A DNA stretch of 64,000 nucleotides, taken from positions 620,001-684,000 of the forward strand of contig NZ_JACIDS010000003.1 of NCBI RefSeq assembly GCF_014196455.1, written 5' to 3'. Positions 52,796 to 61,704 of the stretch are shown here, piece after piece (position 1 is the stretch's first letter; each line of letters begins with the position of its first letter). A program made the position numbers and the translations under genes. Origin of the DNA: Kaistia hirudinis. GTDB taxonomy: Bacteria > Pseudomonadota > Alphaproteobacteria > Rhizobiales > Kaistiaceae. Under the pieces are notes generated by a model. The model was not told the origin of the DNA. It did not search any database and worked only from the letters and a program-made list of their open reading frames with translations.

Positions 52796-53389
52796 TCACG
52801 CCGCCTCGTCGTGCTCGTCATCCTCGGCCGTCTCGACCGCAACATTCTCCTCGTCGCCCTTGCCGCCACGGCGCGGGCTCTTGGCGAGGTTCTGCTCGAT
52901 CTGACGGATCGCCTCGGTCTCGGAGATCTCGCTGACGGCGGCGATCTCGCGCGACATGCGGTCGAGCGCGGCCTCGTAGAGCTGCCGCTCCGAGTAGGAC
53001 TGCTCGGGCTGCGATTCCGAACGATAGAGGTCGCGGACCACTTCGGAGATGGCGATCAGATCGCCCGAATTGATCTTGGCCTCGTATTCCTGCGCGCGGC
53101 GGCTCCACATGGTGCGCTTGACGCGCGCGCGGCCACGGATGGTTTCCAGAGCCTTCTTGACGATCGTTGTATCGGAGAGCTTGCGCATGCCGACCGAATT
53201 CGCCTTGGCGACGGGGACACGCAGCTTCATCTTGTCTTTCTCGAAGGCAATGACGAAGAGTTCAAGCTTGATGCCGGCCACTTCCTGTTCCTCGAGGCCG
53301 ACAATCTCGCCGACGCCATGCGCCGGGTAGACGATCCGCTCGCCCGTCTTGAAATCGGAACGTTGGGTGGTCTTCTTTATTGCGGCCAT
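52796..53389 (-). CDS. carD: CarD/CdnL family transcription factor
   Basis: A 197-residue CarD_CdnL_TRCF-family protein that binds RNA polymerase and stabilises open complexes; CdnL of Caulobacter is the related alphaproteobacterial protein. The N-terminal RNAP-interacting domain (DFKTGERIVYPAHGVGEIVGLEEQEVAGIKLELFVIAFE, residues 12-50) is followed by the helical DNA-binding domain with WSRRAQEYEAKINSGDLIAISEVVRDLYR near residue 100. A 20-residue acidic tail closes it. The ATG at 53389 was chosen because the conserved fold starts here; upstream in-frame sequence is not conserved. A candidate promoter lies 340 bases upstream. Confidence 0.93.
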   Translation of the reverse strand: MAAIKKTTQRSDFKTGERIVYPAHGVGEIVGLEEQEVAGIKLELFVIAFEKDKMKLRVPVAKANSVGMRKLSDTTIVKKALETIRGRARVKRTMWSRRAQEYEAKINSGDLIAISEVVRDLYRSESQPEQSYSERQLYEAALDRMSREIAAVSEISETEAIRQIEQNLAKSPRRGGKGDEENVAVETAEDDEHDEAA

Positions 53390-53726
53390 ACGCGTATTGA
53401 CTCCCTTGCGGTTACGGTCCCAGCTCGCCAAGCCAGAGGCCGGATCTCGGTAATCCGTCCGAAGCATCGCTTCCGCGCAACCAGCCGATGCCGAGACGCA
53501 AGGTCCGGCGGCGAACCGGCTGGTCCGCACATTCGCAACATCAGCCGATGGGAAGATCGCTTTGCCCGCAGAGATGGGCGTGATCAGCAGAAATTCAATC
53601 GCGCAAAAATTCAGGCGCACCGCCACGTGCACCTGAACGTCAACGAGCTGAAGATTGAGGGCTGATCACAAACCAAACACCAACACGGTGCGGCGACGCC
53701 TTAGAGCATTTACCGACTGTGTTGGG

Positions 53727-53754
53727 TATATATCACAAAATACCCGAAAAACAA
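53727..53754 (-). promoter_or_regulatory. Candidate sigma-70 promoter upstream of carD
   Basis: On the minus strand TTGTTT (53754-53749) and TATATA (53732-53727) are separated by 16 bases, in an AT-rich patch of 424 bases that carries no gene (53390-53813). A 6-bp inverted repeat GGGTAT/ATACCC (53724-53745) overlaps it. The long leader (about 330 bases) before the carD start is unexplained. Confidence 0.5.
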
Positions 53755-53813
53755 AGTCTTGCCGTCGCCGCCCGGAGGGCCGCGCGTAAAAGCGGTTCAG
53801 AGCGGTAGGCGGA

Positions 53814-54152
53814 TCAGTCGCCCTCGCCCGGCTTCTCGGAGAAGTGCGCTTCCAGCTTGTTGGGGACGCCGTCGAACTCCTTCGCCTCCGGCAGAGGGTC
53901 CTTGCGCACCGTGATGTTGGGCCACTTCTCCGCATATTCCGCGTTGAGCTTCAGCCACTTCTCAAGACCCGGCTCGGTGTCCGGCTTGATCGCTTCCGCA
54001 GGACATTCCGGCTCGCAGACGCCGCAGTCGATGCATTCGTCCGGATGAATGACGAGCATGTTGTCGCCCTCATAGAAGCAGTCCACCGGACATACTTCCA
54101 CGCAATCCGTGTACTTGCAGCGAATGCAGTTGTCGGTCACGACATAGGGCAC
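53814..54152 (-). CDS. fdxA: 7Fe-8S ferredoxin
   Basis: A 112-residue low-potential electron carrier. The first cluster motif is [14 protein letters not shown] and the second [12 protein letters not shown], with a Pro after each last Cys. This is the FdxA type with one 3Fe-4S and one 4Fe-4S cluster. The tail [22 protein letters not shown] is typical of alphaproteobacterial FdxA. It is downstream of the S4-domain and helicase genes on the same strand, with carD beyond, a conserved alphaproteobacterial order. Confidence 0.94.
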   Translation of the reverse strand: MPYVVTDNCIRCKYTDCVEVCPVDCFYEGDNMLVIHPDECIDCGVCEPECPAEAIKPDTEPGLEKWLKLNAEYAEKWPNITVRKDPLPEAKEFDGVPNKLEAHFSEKPGEGD

Positions 54153-54268
54153 TTGAGCCTCCTGCGGCGGGCATAACGCTTTCCCGCGCCGAGCGTTGGG
54201 GTAAACGGTTTGGCGCGAGCGTGCAAGGATTCGCCGTTCGCCCGCGACGACGTGTCAGGAATGGTTGT

Positions 54269-54664
54269 CTATTCGTCGCCGTCCCGCGAAAAGTCAGTTT
54301 CGGCGAAGGGCGTTCCGGCGTGAAAAGCGTCCAGGGCGCGACGATCCCGCTTGGTCGGGCGCTGCCCGCCCGACGACGGGGCAGAGGGGTCGGCGGGCTC
54401 CGTCAGATCCTCGTAGAGCGTCTGCGCTTCCGCCGGCGGGCCGCGGCGCACGCCCGGCGCGACCACCTTCAGCACGCGGATCTGCCGCTCGAGGCGGATG
54501 GTCAGCACGTCGCCCGGGCGGACGAGGCGGCTGGCCGCCTCGACCTTCTCGCGATTGACGCGGACGCGACCGTCCTCGACGAGGCGCTGGGCCGCGGTCC
54601 TCGTCTTGGCGAGGCGCACGAACCAGAGCCATTTGTCGATGCGCTGGCGATCCGCTTCGGCCAT
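54269..54664 (-). CDS. S4 domain RNA-binding protein, HslR/Hsp15-like
   Basis: A 131-residue protein with an S4 RNA-binding fold (RIDKWLWFVRLAKTRTAAQRLVEDGRVRVNREKVEAASRLVRPGDVLTIRLERQIRVLKVV), as in Hsp15, which binds free 50S subunits carrying nascent chains during heat shock. The C-terminal 45 residues are Pro/Arg/Asp-rich and probably disordered. It is 15 bases after the helicase gene, so the two are co-transcribed. Confidence 0.9.
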   Translation of the reverse strand: MAEADRQRIDKWLWFVRLAKTRTAAQRLVEDGRVRVNREKVEAASRLVRPGDVLTIRLERQIRVLKVVAPGVRRGPPAEAQTLYEDLTEPADPSAPSSGGQRPTKRDRRALDAFHAGTPFAETDFSRDGDE

Positions 54665-54679
54665 CGCGCTCCCGGTCCG

Positions 54680-57600
54680 CTAGCCGCCCCGCTTGCGCGC
54701 TTCGAGATCGGCCTTCAACGCGGCGAGCGCGGCGAAGGGCGAGTTCGGATCGATTGCGCGCTCGCGCTTCGGCTCCTCGCGGCGCGGCGCGCCGCCATGA
54801 TTGCCGCCATGGCTCTTGCCGTGCTCGCCTTGGCGGTGATCCGGACGATCGCCGCGCGGACGATCGCCGCGTCCTTGGCCGCCATGATTGCGTTCGCCCT
54901 GCGCGCGCTGCTCGCGATCCTGCTCGCCGCCGCGCGGCCCGCCCTGGCGCTCGGGACGCGGACGGCGATCGTCACGACGCTCGCCTTCGCGCGGCGGGCG
55001 GCCATGCCGCGGCTCGGCGTTGCGGCCTTCCGCGGGACGGGCCTCGCCGGCCTCGGCGCCGCCGGCATTGTTCTGGTGGCGCTGGCGGCCGAAATCGCGC
55101 TTCTCGTGCCGCTCGCGCGGACGGCGATCGGGGCGGCCGGGACGCCAGACATCGACCATTTCGGGCTCAGTGGGAGCCGCCGCCGTCTCGGCCGTACCGG
55201 CCTCGGCCACAGGAGCATCCGCCGTCTCGACCGGCGCGTCGGCGGCGATCTCGGCCGCAGCCTCCGGCTCTTCGACGGGATCCGCGGTCGCTTCCGCGTC
55301 GGCCGGCACCTCGTCCGCCTCGGCCGTTTCGGCGGCGACGGGCTCGTCCGCTGCGGTTTCGGGCTCGGCGATCGCCTCGGCCGTCTCCGGCGCATCGGCT
55401 TCGACCGCTTCGGGGGCATCGGCAACAATGGCGCGTTCGGCGACGGTCTCGGCCGGAGCCTCGCTCGCCGTGGCCGCGTCCTCGGCGACCGGCGCGTCCT
55501 CTGCCGCTACAGCCGGGGCCGGTGCGGGCGCGGCGACCGCCTTGGGCGGGGCAGGGCGGCGTTCGACGCGATAACCGAGCGACTTCAGCACGCCGGCGAA
55601 ATCCTCGCCCGAGCAGCCGAGCAGCGAGGTCATGGCGACCGTTACCGTGAAGCCATTGCCGTCATAGGCGCCGTCGGGCGGGATCGGATTGTCGGATGTC
55701 GGCTTCCAGGCGATGAGCGGGCGGATGATGTCGGCCAGCCGCTCCAGGATGTCGATGCGCACGGCGCGGTTGCCGGCGATGCGATAGCCGACGACGCGAT
55801 AGAGCGGCTTGGCGAAGGTCGGGTCGACCTGGATGGTCGTGCGGCCGCTGGACGAGAGCTGCGGCAGCTCGGCGAGGCCGGGCATGTCGAGCCCGCCGGC
55901 CTTCAGCGCATAGAGCATCGCGTTGAGGGCGCTCGGGGCCGGCTTGAGCAGCGCCGGGACATAGATGTGATGCGCGCCGAAGCGGACGCCCAGCTTGCGC
56001 AGTCCGGCGCGCGAATCCTGGTCAAGCGCCTTCATCTCGCCAGCGATCTCGGAGCGCTCGAGCACGCCCTGGCCTTCGGCGAGACGGAACGCGATGCCGC
56101 GCGCCTCGGCGGAAAGCTCGGCGCCGGCGAGAAGGTCGAACAGCGGCTTGAGCAGGGTTTCGATATGGCTCTTCAGCCAGAGATCGACCCGGTCCTGGAC
56201 GCGCTCGCGCGACGGGCCGGTGAGGCTGTCGTCGGCAAGCAGGATGAAGCGCGGCTTCAGCCGGTCGTCGGTCGCGATGATGCGCGCGACCGGCGCGCCG
56301 AGCCAGCGCAGCGTGCCGTCGATCGCAAGGGCGAATTCGGTGTTGGGCGCGCGGCCGATCTTCTCGGCCCGCCGCTCGATCTCGCTGGCGAGCGACTTGT
56401 GCGCCACCGCGGCAATGGCCTTGGCGTCGGGACCATCAGCCTTTGGATCGGGCGTGAAGCGGAAACCCTGCAGGCTTCCGACATGCTGTCCCTCGACCAG
56501 CACATCGCCGGAGGTCGTGATTTCTGCTTCGAGCATCGCGTTTTCTCTGAGCCGCTTCATCAGCACACTGGTCCGACGATCCACGAAACGCTGTGTCAGC
56601 CTTTCGTGCAGCGCATCGGACAGCCGATCCTCTATCGCGCGCGTGCGCTCCTGCCAATGGCGTGGATCCGATAACCAGTTCGGCCGGTTGGCCGCGAAGG
56701 TCCAGGTGCGGATATGGGCGATGCGATTCGCGAGCGTATCGATATCGCCGTCCGTGCGATCGGCGAAGGCGACCTGCCGTGCGAACCAGTCGTCGGGAAC
56801 CGCTCCCTGCCGGACGACGAATGAGAAGATCTCGCCCACCAGTTCGGCATGGCTGGCGGGCGCGATGCGACGATAATCCGGAATCTGGCAAATGTCCCAG
56901 AGAAGCTGCACGCGTTCGACACCTTTGGCGAGTTCTCGCGTCTCCGCGTCGCGCTTCAGGATCTCCAGCACGTTCACATCTTCCGATGGCGGCGCCTTGG
57001 TCAGGCCTTCCATCGCGGGTGGGCGGTCGAGCGAGAGGCGCAGCGCATCCATCGAGCGGAAATCGAGCGCGCGGTTGCGCCATTGCAGCACGCGCACCGG
57101 CGCGAAGGCGTGATTCTCGAGCGATTCGACCAGCTCATCCTCGAACGGATCGACCTGACCGGTGACGCCGAAGGTTCCGTCGCGCGTATGCCGGCCGGCG
57201 CGCCCGGCGATCTGGCCGAACTCGGCCGCGCTCAGGCGGCGATACTGGTAGCCGTCGAACTTGCGCTCCTGCGCGAAGGCGACATGCTCGACATCGAGAT
57301 TGAGACCCATGCCGATCGCGTCCGTCGCGACGAGGAAATCGACGTCGCCCGACTGGAACAGTTCGACCTGGGCATTGCGCGTGCGCGGGCTGAGCGAGCC
57401 AAGCACGACGGCCGCGCCGCCGCGCTGGCGACGGATCAGCTCGGCGACCGCATAGACCTCGTCGGCCGAGAAGGCGACAATCGCCGAGCGCCGCGGCAGA
57501 CGCGTGATCTTTTTCGAGCCGGAATAGGTGAGCAGCGACATGCGCGGCCGCGTCATGACCGTGACGCCCGGCAGCAGCTTCTCGATGATGCCCCGCATCG

Positions 57601-58012
57601 TGCCGGCGCCGAGCAGCAGCGTCTCGTCGCGGCCGCGCAGATTGAGCAGGCGGTCCGTGAACACATGGCCGCGCTCGAAATCGCCGGCGAGCTGGATTTC
57701 GTCGATCGCCAGGAACGAGGCATCCGTCTCCGAAGGCAGCGCCTCGACCGTGCAGACGCGGTAGCGCGGATGTGGCGGGACGATCTTCTCCTCGCCCGTG
57801 ATGAGGGCGACCGCCTCTGGACCGACGCGCGCCGCGACACGGCTATAGACCTCGCGCGCGAGCAGGCGCAGCGGCAGGCCGATCACGCCGCTCGAATGGG
57901 CGAGCATCCGCTCGATCGCATAATGCGTCTTGCCGGTATTGGTCGGCCCGAGCACGGCGATCACCTTGCGCCCGTCGGCAACCCCACGCGGGGGCTTCTC
58001 AAACTCGGTCAT
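54680..58012 (-). CDS. Suv3/SUPV3L1-like DEAH-type RNA helicase with long disordered tail
   Basis: A 1110-residue helicase related to mitochondrial Suv3 (SUPV3L1), which is thought to derive from an alphaproteobacterial ancestor. Walker A is VLGPTNTGKTHYAIERML (residues 20-37), the DExH-type motif is LAIDEIQLAGDFERGH, and SLSPRTRNAQVELFQSGDVDFLVATDAIGMGLNLDVEHV plus FGQIAGRAGRHTRDG (motifs IV-VI) complete the helicase core. After residue 820 the protein changes: about 130 residues are Ala/Glu/Pro-rich and strongly acidic (819-948), then about 160 are Arg/Gly/Asp-rich and basic, ending in a conserved-looking DPNSPFAALAALKADLEARK. Start placed at 58012 because upstream sequence lacks conservation. 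It likely acts in RNA turnover. Confidence 0.9.
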   Translation of the reverse strand: MTEFEKPPRGVADGRKVIAVLGPTNTGKTHYAIERMLAHSSGVIGLPLRLLAREVYSRVAARVGPEAVALITGEEKIVPPHPRYRVCTVEALPSETDASFLAIDEIQLAGDFERGHVFTDRLLNLRGRDETLLLGAGTMRGIIEKLLPGVTVMTRPRMSLLTYSGSKKITRLPRRSAIVAFSADEVYAVAELIRRQRGGAAVVLGSLSPRTRNAQVELFQSGDVDFLVATDAIGMGLNLDVEHVAFAQERKFDGYQYRRLSAAEFGQIAGRAGRHTRDGTFGVTGQVDPFEDELVESLENHAFAPVRVLQWRNRALDFRSMDALRLSLDRPPAMEGLTKAPPSEDVNVLEILKRDAETRELAKGVERVQLLWDICQIPDYRRIAPASHAELVGEIFSFVVRQGAVPDDWFARQVAFADRTDGDIDTLANRIAHIRTWTFAANRPNWLSDPRHWQERTRAIEDRLSDALHERLTQRFVDRRTSVLMKRLRENAMLEAEITTSGDVLVEGQHVGSLQGFRFTPDPKADGPDAKAIAAVAHKSLASEIERRAEKIGRAPNTEFALAIDGTLRWLGAPVARIIATDDRLKPRFILLADDSLTGPSRERVQDRVDLWLKSHIETLLKPLFDLLAGAELSAEARGIAFRLAEGQGVLERSEIAGEMKALDQDSRAGLRKLGVRFGAHHIYVPALLKPAPSALNAMLYALKAGGLDMPGLAELPQLSSSGRTTIQVDPTFAKPLYRVVGYRIAGNRAVRIDILERLADIIRPLIAWKPTSDNPIPPDGAYDGNGFTVTVAMTSLLGCSGEDFAGVLKSLGYRVERRPAPPKAVAAPAPAPAVAAEDAPVAEDAATASEAPAETVAERAIVADAPEAVEADAPETAEAIAEPETAADEPVAAETAEADEVPADAEATADPVEEPEAAAEIAADAPVETADAPVAEAGTAETAAAPTEPEMVDVWRPGRPDRRPRERHEKRDFGRQRHQNNAGGAEAGEARPAEGRNAEPRHGRPPREGERRDDRRPRPERQGGPRGGEQDREQRAQGERNHGGQGRGDRPRGDRPDHRQGEHGKSHGGNHGGAPRREEPKRERAIDPNSPFAALAALKADLEARKRGG

Positions 58013-58589
58013 CGCTGCGGGGTCTCGGGACAGGAAAAATCGCCTTCTCGGCGCGCGGCGGGCAGGTGCTTGTACCATGCCGGCACAGAAGCGGGAGACC
58101 ATCCTGCCTGTAGCGCGGCCGTCTTAACAACCGGAACGAGTCTGGAACAAACACGGTCCGAATCGCTGACTCGATCGATCTTCGCGTTCTGTTCACGGCG
58201 ACATATGGGGTGCGTAGCGTGGGGTTCCACTATTTTCAGCGCGCCGGGACGCCATGCCGGGGCGAAATCCGGCTGCCCGTATTAACGGGAGGCGCCCCGT
58301 CACCCGCCAAGTCATGGTCAACAACACCTTAATTCGATCACTCGGATTTTTCGCATCGGCGTTAAGGGCTGGGCCGAATCCTGAACGAATCGGCGACGAA
58401 TCGCTGGGAACCGGGGCTTCATGCTTCGTTCTCACCACGGGTCGCGGTCGGCGCGTCCAAGTCCTCAAGATCTGCGATGCCGGCGTTCTGCCGCAAGCAG
58501 CGCACCAGCGAAACCACGTCGGCTTCGTTAGGGATTGTCGTCGGATTCTGTCGCGTTACGGGACTGGGTGGCCCAGGCGTACGGGCATG
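58013..58589. other. 580-bp gap upstream of the helicase, no convincing gene
   Basis: Short open frames on both strands (for example plus 58254-58631) are Arg-rich and without homology. No tRNA fold was found. It contains the helicase promoter region; part may be an unannotated small RNA ending at the terminator at 58590-58623. Confidence 0.4.
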
Positions 58590-58623
58590 AAAAAGCCCGC
58601 CGGCTGCTCAAGCCGGCGGGCTT
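58590..58623 (-). terminator. Rho-independent terminator of the DUF3108 gene (possibly bidirectional)
   Basis: A perfect 12-bp stem (58593-58604 with 58612-58623, loop TGCTCAA). Read on the minus strand it is followed by a run of T, from the five A residues at 58590-58594. It lies 24 bases after the stop of the DUF3108 gene. Confidence 0.85.
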
Positions 58624-58647
58624 ATGAGTGAAACGGTCGGATGGGTG

Positions 58648-59511
58648 TCAGTTCAGCGCGGCGCGCTCGCTGGTCGACTGGCCGACGAAGCGCGAGGCAT
58701 GGATCGTAAGCACGCCCGCTTCAGTGCCGATCTGCATGCGGAACGGCATCAGCACGCCAAGATTATCGACCGGTGCCAGCCAGACTTCGAGCTGCTTGTT
58801 GTTTTCCATGAACTTGACCTGCTCGCGCGACGGCCGATGGCCGGCGACGGGCACGTAGCGCGCGCCGCAGACGACGACGGGCCCCGAATAGGAGCCGCCC
58901 TCGCCCTGAACCTGCGCGGTCGACTTGTAGAAGAGCTTGACGTCGAAGCGCTGCCAGCCGTCGAAGACCGGGATCGAGCGGTTGCAGGCCGCGCCCATGT
59001 CGGCGCGCTTCATCGGCACCATCATCGCGCTGAGCGGATCGACGATATTGTGCTTGTGCGCAGGGAGCAGCGGCACGCGGTCCGCCTTCACCGGCAAGGG
59101 TGGGAGCGCCGCGACCGAGACGATCGTGCCGAGCTTCATGCGCATGGAGACATTGCTGCTCCTCTGCCCATTCTCGGTCGTGTCGAGATAATAGTCGCCC
59201 GGCAGTACCTTGGCGCCGGCGATCTGGCCGCTGCTCTTCAACAGCCCGGTGCCGTCGGAGACCATCGCTGTGACGCCGGCCGTGCGGCCGCGGATCGTCA
59301 TGGTGTAGCGCGCATGATCGATCTTGGTGTCGAGATCGAAGCGGCCGATCGTGACGCCATTGAGCAGCATATTGTAGCTCGCCTCGAGCGAGCCGTCGCG
59401 CACCGGGCCAGGCTCGGCAAAAGCGATCTGGCCGCCGGAAGGCGCGAAAGCGAACAGGGCAGCCGCCAATGTGCCGGCGCGCCGCAGGGATGAGAACAGA
59501 GATCCGGTCAT
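58648..59511 (-). CDS. DUF3108 domain-containing protein
   Basis: A 287-residue secreted protein with a signal peptide (SLRRAGTLAAALFAFAPSGGQIAFA). DUF3108 proteins are periplasmic or outer-membrane-linked beta-rich proteins with motifs like YNMLLNGVTIGRFDLDTKIDHARYTMTIRGRTAGV and GGSYSGPVVVCGARYVPVAGHRPSRE. No enzyme activity is known for the family. The ATG at 59511 begins the signal peptide and has GGAAGAGG upstream; earlier in-frame ATGs up to 59562 lack this. Confidence 0.85.
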   Translation of the reverse strand: MTGSLFSSLRRAGTLAAALFAFAPSGGQIAFAEPGPVRDGSLEASYNMLLNGVTIGRFDLDTKIDHARYTMTIRGRTAGVTAMVSDGTGLLKSSGQIAGAKVLPGDYYLDTTENGQRSSNVSMRMKLGTIVSVAALPPLPVKADRVPLLPAHKHNIVDPLSAMMVPMKRADMGAACNRSIPVFDGWQRFDVKLFYKSTAQVQGEGGSYSGPVVVCGARYVPVAGHRPSREQVKFMENNKQLEVWLAPVDNLGVLMPFRMQIGTEAGVLTIHASRFVGQSTSERAALN

Positions 59512-59830
59512 CGGCCTCTTCCGTCGCAGGGGTGCAGAGGACGTCATCATTTCATTAACCATAATGACCGGGGGTTCTGACTAAAGTGTTACCTGCCGGC
59601 GGACGTCTGCACGATGCGGGTAGCTTAGGCCGCCATCGAGGCCGGTCAAAGGGGCGTTCGGCCGGGATCGGCGCGGGAAAAGCCACCCTATCCGCGCGAT
59701 CATAGCCGGCTCCATGCCTGTTCGGCTTGACGCGCCGCTTCGTGGTGACTATGAGAAGCCCACTTTTCAGATCCCTGCCGTACGGATGGCGGATGCCGAC
59801 TGAGCGCGGCGGATAAGAAGGATTATTGCC

Positions 59831-60124
59831 ATGTCTCGAGTCTGCGAGCTGACCGGCAAGGCCGTCATGACCGGCAACACCGTCAGCCATGCCAACAATA
59901 AGAGCCGTCGTCGCTATCTGCCGAATCTCGTCAATGTGACGCTGATCAGCGACGCGCTCGGCCAGAGCTACCGTCTCCGCGTTTCCGCGGCCGGCCTGCG
60001 CACGGTCGAGCATCGCGGCGGCCTCGACGCCTTCCTGGCGAAGGCCGATGCGAGCGAGCTTTCGGCGAAGGCCCAGCTTCTGAAGCGTCAGATCGCCAAG
60101 AAGCTCAGCGCTTCCGCCGCCTGA
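59831..60124 (+). CDS. rpmB: 50S ribosomal protein L28
   Basis: A 97-residue L28 protein of the large ribosomal subunit. [71 protein letters not shown] matches L28 throughout, including the Cys-x-x-Thr-Gly-Lys start. Unlike many L28 proteins it has no zinc-binding second Cys pair. AAGAAGG lies before the ATG. A terminator follows at 60145-60184. Confidence 0.96.
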   Translation: MSRVCELTGKAVMTGNTVSHANNKSRRRYLPNLVNVTLISDALGQSYRLRVSAAGLRTVEHRGGLDAFLAKADASELSAKAQLLKRQIAKKLSASAA

Positions 60125-60144
60125 TAATCGTCGCTTCGACGTTC

Positions 60145-60184
60145 AAACACCCGGCCGCGCCGCTGCGCCGCCGGGTGTTTTCGT
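60145..60184 (+). terminator. Rho-independent terminator of rpmB, also facing the threonine aldolase gene
   Basis: An 11-bp stem AAACACCCGGC/GCCGGGTGTTT (60145-60155 with 60170-60180) followed by TTCGTTTG. The arms are symmetrical, so it can also end the converging aldolase transcript, whose stop is at 60206. Confidence 0.82.
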
Positions 60185-60205
60185 TTGCGCATTCGCCGGG
60201 GTGGC

Positions 60206-61252
60206 CTATCCGTCGATGAGCGCGACGAAGCGGTCGACCTCGCCGGCCCGTGTGCGGAAATTGGTAACGGCGCGCACGATGACGCCGTCGTCCGGCTTGG
60301 CCAGGCCAAGCGTTTCCGCCGGCCAGCCGTGATAGACGGCGCCGCCCGCGCGCAGCCTGCTGTCCGCATCCCTCGTCAAATGGATGAAGAGTTCGTTCCC
60401 GTCCGGAGCAAGCGCCAGACGGGCGCCGCGTGACGCCGCGACCCCGGCCGCGAGGCGGGCTGCCATGGCGTTGGCGTGGGCGGCGAGCGCGAGCCAATGC
60501 CCGTCTTCGAGATAGGCCGCAAACTGCGCCGAGACGAACCGGCTCTTGGAAAATAGGTGGCCGGCGCGCTTGCGCTGGAAGGCGAAGCCGGCTGCCCGCG
60601 CCGAATCGAAGAACACGACCGCCTCGGCGGCGAAGCAGCCATTCTTGGTGCCGCCGAAGGACAGCATGTCGACCCCGGCGCACCAGGTGAGTTCCGCCGC
60701 GCTCGCGGTCGAGCCGGCCAGCGCATTGGCGAAGCGCGATCCATCCATGTGCAGCGGCAGCCCGGCGCCATGAGCGATCTCGGCCAGCGCCCGGATCTCA
60801 TCCGGCGCATAGGCCGTGCCGGCCTCCGTGAGCTGGCTGATCGAGACCGCCATGGGCTGGCCATGATGGATCGCGGCGGCCGGATAGCGGGCGATCGCCG
60901 CCCGGAGCGCATCCGGCGTAATCTTGCCGGCGGCACCTTCGATCGGATGCAGACGGCAGCCGGCGAGGAATTCCGGCGCGCCGGCCTCGTCGACGGCGAT
61001 ATGAGCCCCCGCATGGCAGAACACCACGCCACCCGCTCGTCCGGCCTGCGCCAGCGCGAGGGCATTGGCCGCCGTGCCCGTGGCGACGAAGAAGACATGC
61101 GTCTCGTGCTCGAAGGCCTCCGCGAAGAGGCGCTCCACCCTGGCGGTCAGCGGATCGCCGCCATAGGCCGGCATCGCGCCGTCCCCGGCCGCTGCCAGTG
61201 CCGCCACCACGCGCTCGGAAGCGCCTGCCCAATTGTCGCTCGCAAAGTTCAT
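60206..61252 (-). CDS. Low-specificity L-threonine aldolase family protein
   Basis: A 348-residue PLP fold-type I enzyme cleaving L-threonine or L-allo-threonine (or other beta-hydroxy amino acids) to glycine and an aldehyde. SDNWAGASERVVAAL and PAYGGDPLTARVERLF are N-terminal family motifs, HMDGSRFANALAG a PLP-binding Asp block, and DMLSFGGTKNGCFAAEAVVF holds the PLP lysine. RKRAGHLFSKSRFVSAQFAAYL follows. It converges with rpmB and is divergent from gltB. Confidence 0.9.
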   Translation of the reverse strand: MNFASDNWAGASERVVAALAAAGDGAMPAYGGDPLTARVERLFAEAFEHETHVFFVATGTAANALALAQAGRAGGVVFCHAGAHIAVDEAGAPEFLAGCRLHPIEGAAGKITPDALRAAIARYPAAAIHHGQPMAVSISQLTEAGTAYAPDEIRALAEIAHGAGLPLHMDGSRFANALAGSTASAAELTWCAGVDMLSFGGTKNGCFAAEAVVFFDSARAAGFAFQRKRAGHLFSKSRFVSAQFAAYLEDGHWLALAAHANAMAARLAAGVAASRGARLALAPDGNELFIHLTRDADSRLRAGGAVYHGWPAETLGLAKPDDGVIVRAVTNFRTRAGEVDRFVALIDG

Positions 61253-61499
61253 GGCTTCCTCATGCTATGGGATGGAGCGCCCGCGCAAGCCGGCTGCGAC
61301 GCCGAGGGCGCCGCCGCGACAAAGCGTGTCATCGGGTGATTCGCGAAATGGGCAACCCGGCGCAAGAATCTTGCGTGTACGTCGGGGCGCTTTCGCGGTA
61401 ACGACGATTGCGGGGAGCGCTCTGAAACAAACATAATGCCGCCGGTGCCGAACGCTTGCGCACCGCGGAGAAGTCTGGCATTTTGGCGCGCTTTTGATA

Positions 61500-61516
61500 G
61501 GACAGTATTGCTGTCC
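61500..61516. promoter_or_regulatory. Inverted repeat in the gltB/threonine aldolase intergenic region
   Basis: GGACAG-TATTG-CTGTCC is a perfect 6-bp inverted repeat in the 452-bp divergent gap. It lies 190 bases before the gltB start and could be a regulator site or part of a leader. The rest of the gap (61253-61704) has no convincing gene. Confidence 0.4.
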
Positions 61517-61639
61517 CATTTGAGGGTGCTCCGAGATCGGGGGTGAATCGCTGCGGCGATGCCTTCCGGACCCGGAATGGAACTTGCTTGGACGGGATGG
61601 CGGTAGGAGGCCGGGCCCGTTCGGGCGGCGGAGGGGGAC

Positions 61640-61665
61640 CGCTGTCGGGCTGATGGCCCGACGCG
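61640..61665 (+). promoter_or_regulatory. Stable stem-loop in the gltB leader
   Basis: CGC(T)GTCGGGC-TGATG-GCCCGACGCG is a 10-bp stem with one bulged T, ending 39 bases before the gltB ATG. No T-run follows, so it is not a plain terminator. It could affect translation start or leader stability. Confidence 0.45.
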
Positions 61666-61704
61666 GGCGATGAACGGATTTCTGACAGAGATGAGGGCAG
61701 TGCA

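Noticed and set aside
53724-53745. Terminator for fdxA
   Set aside because: The 6-bp stem is AT-rich and has no T-run on the minus strand; a carD promoter at the same place fits better.
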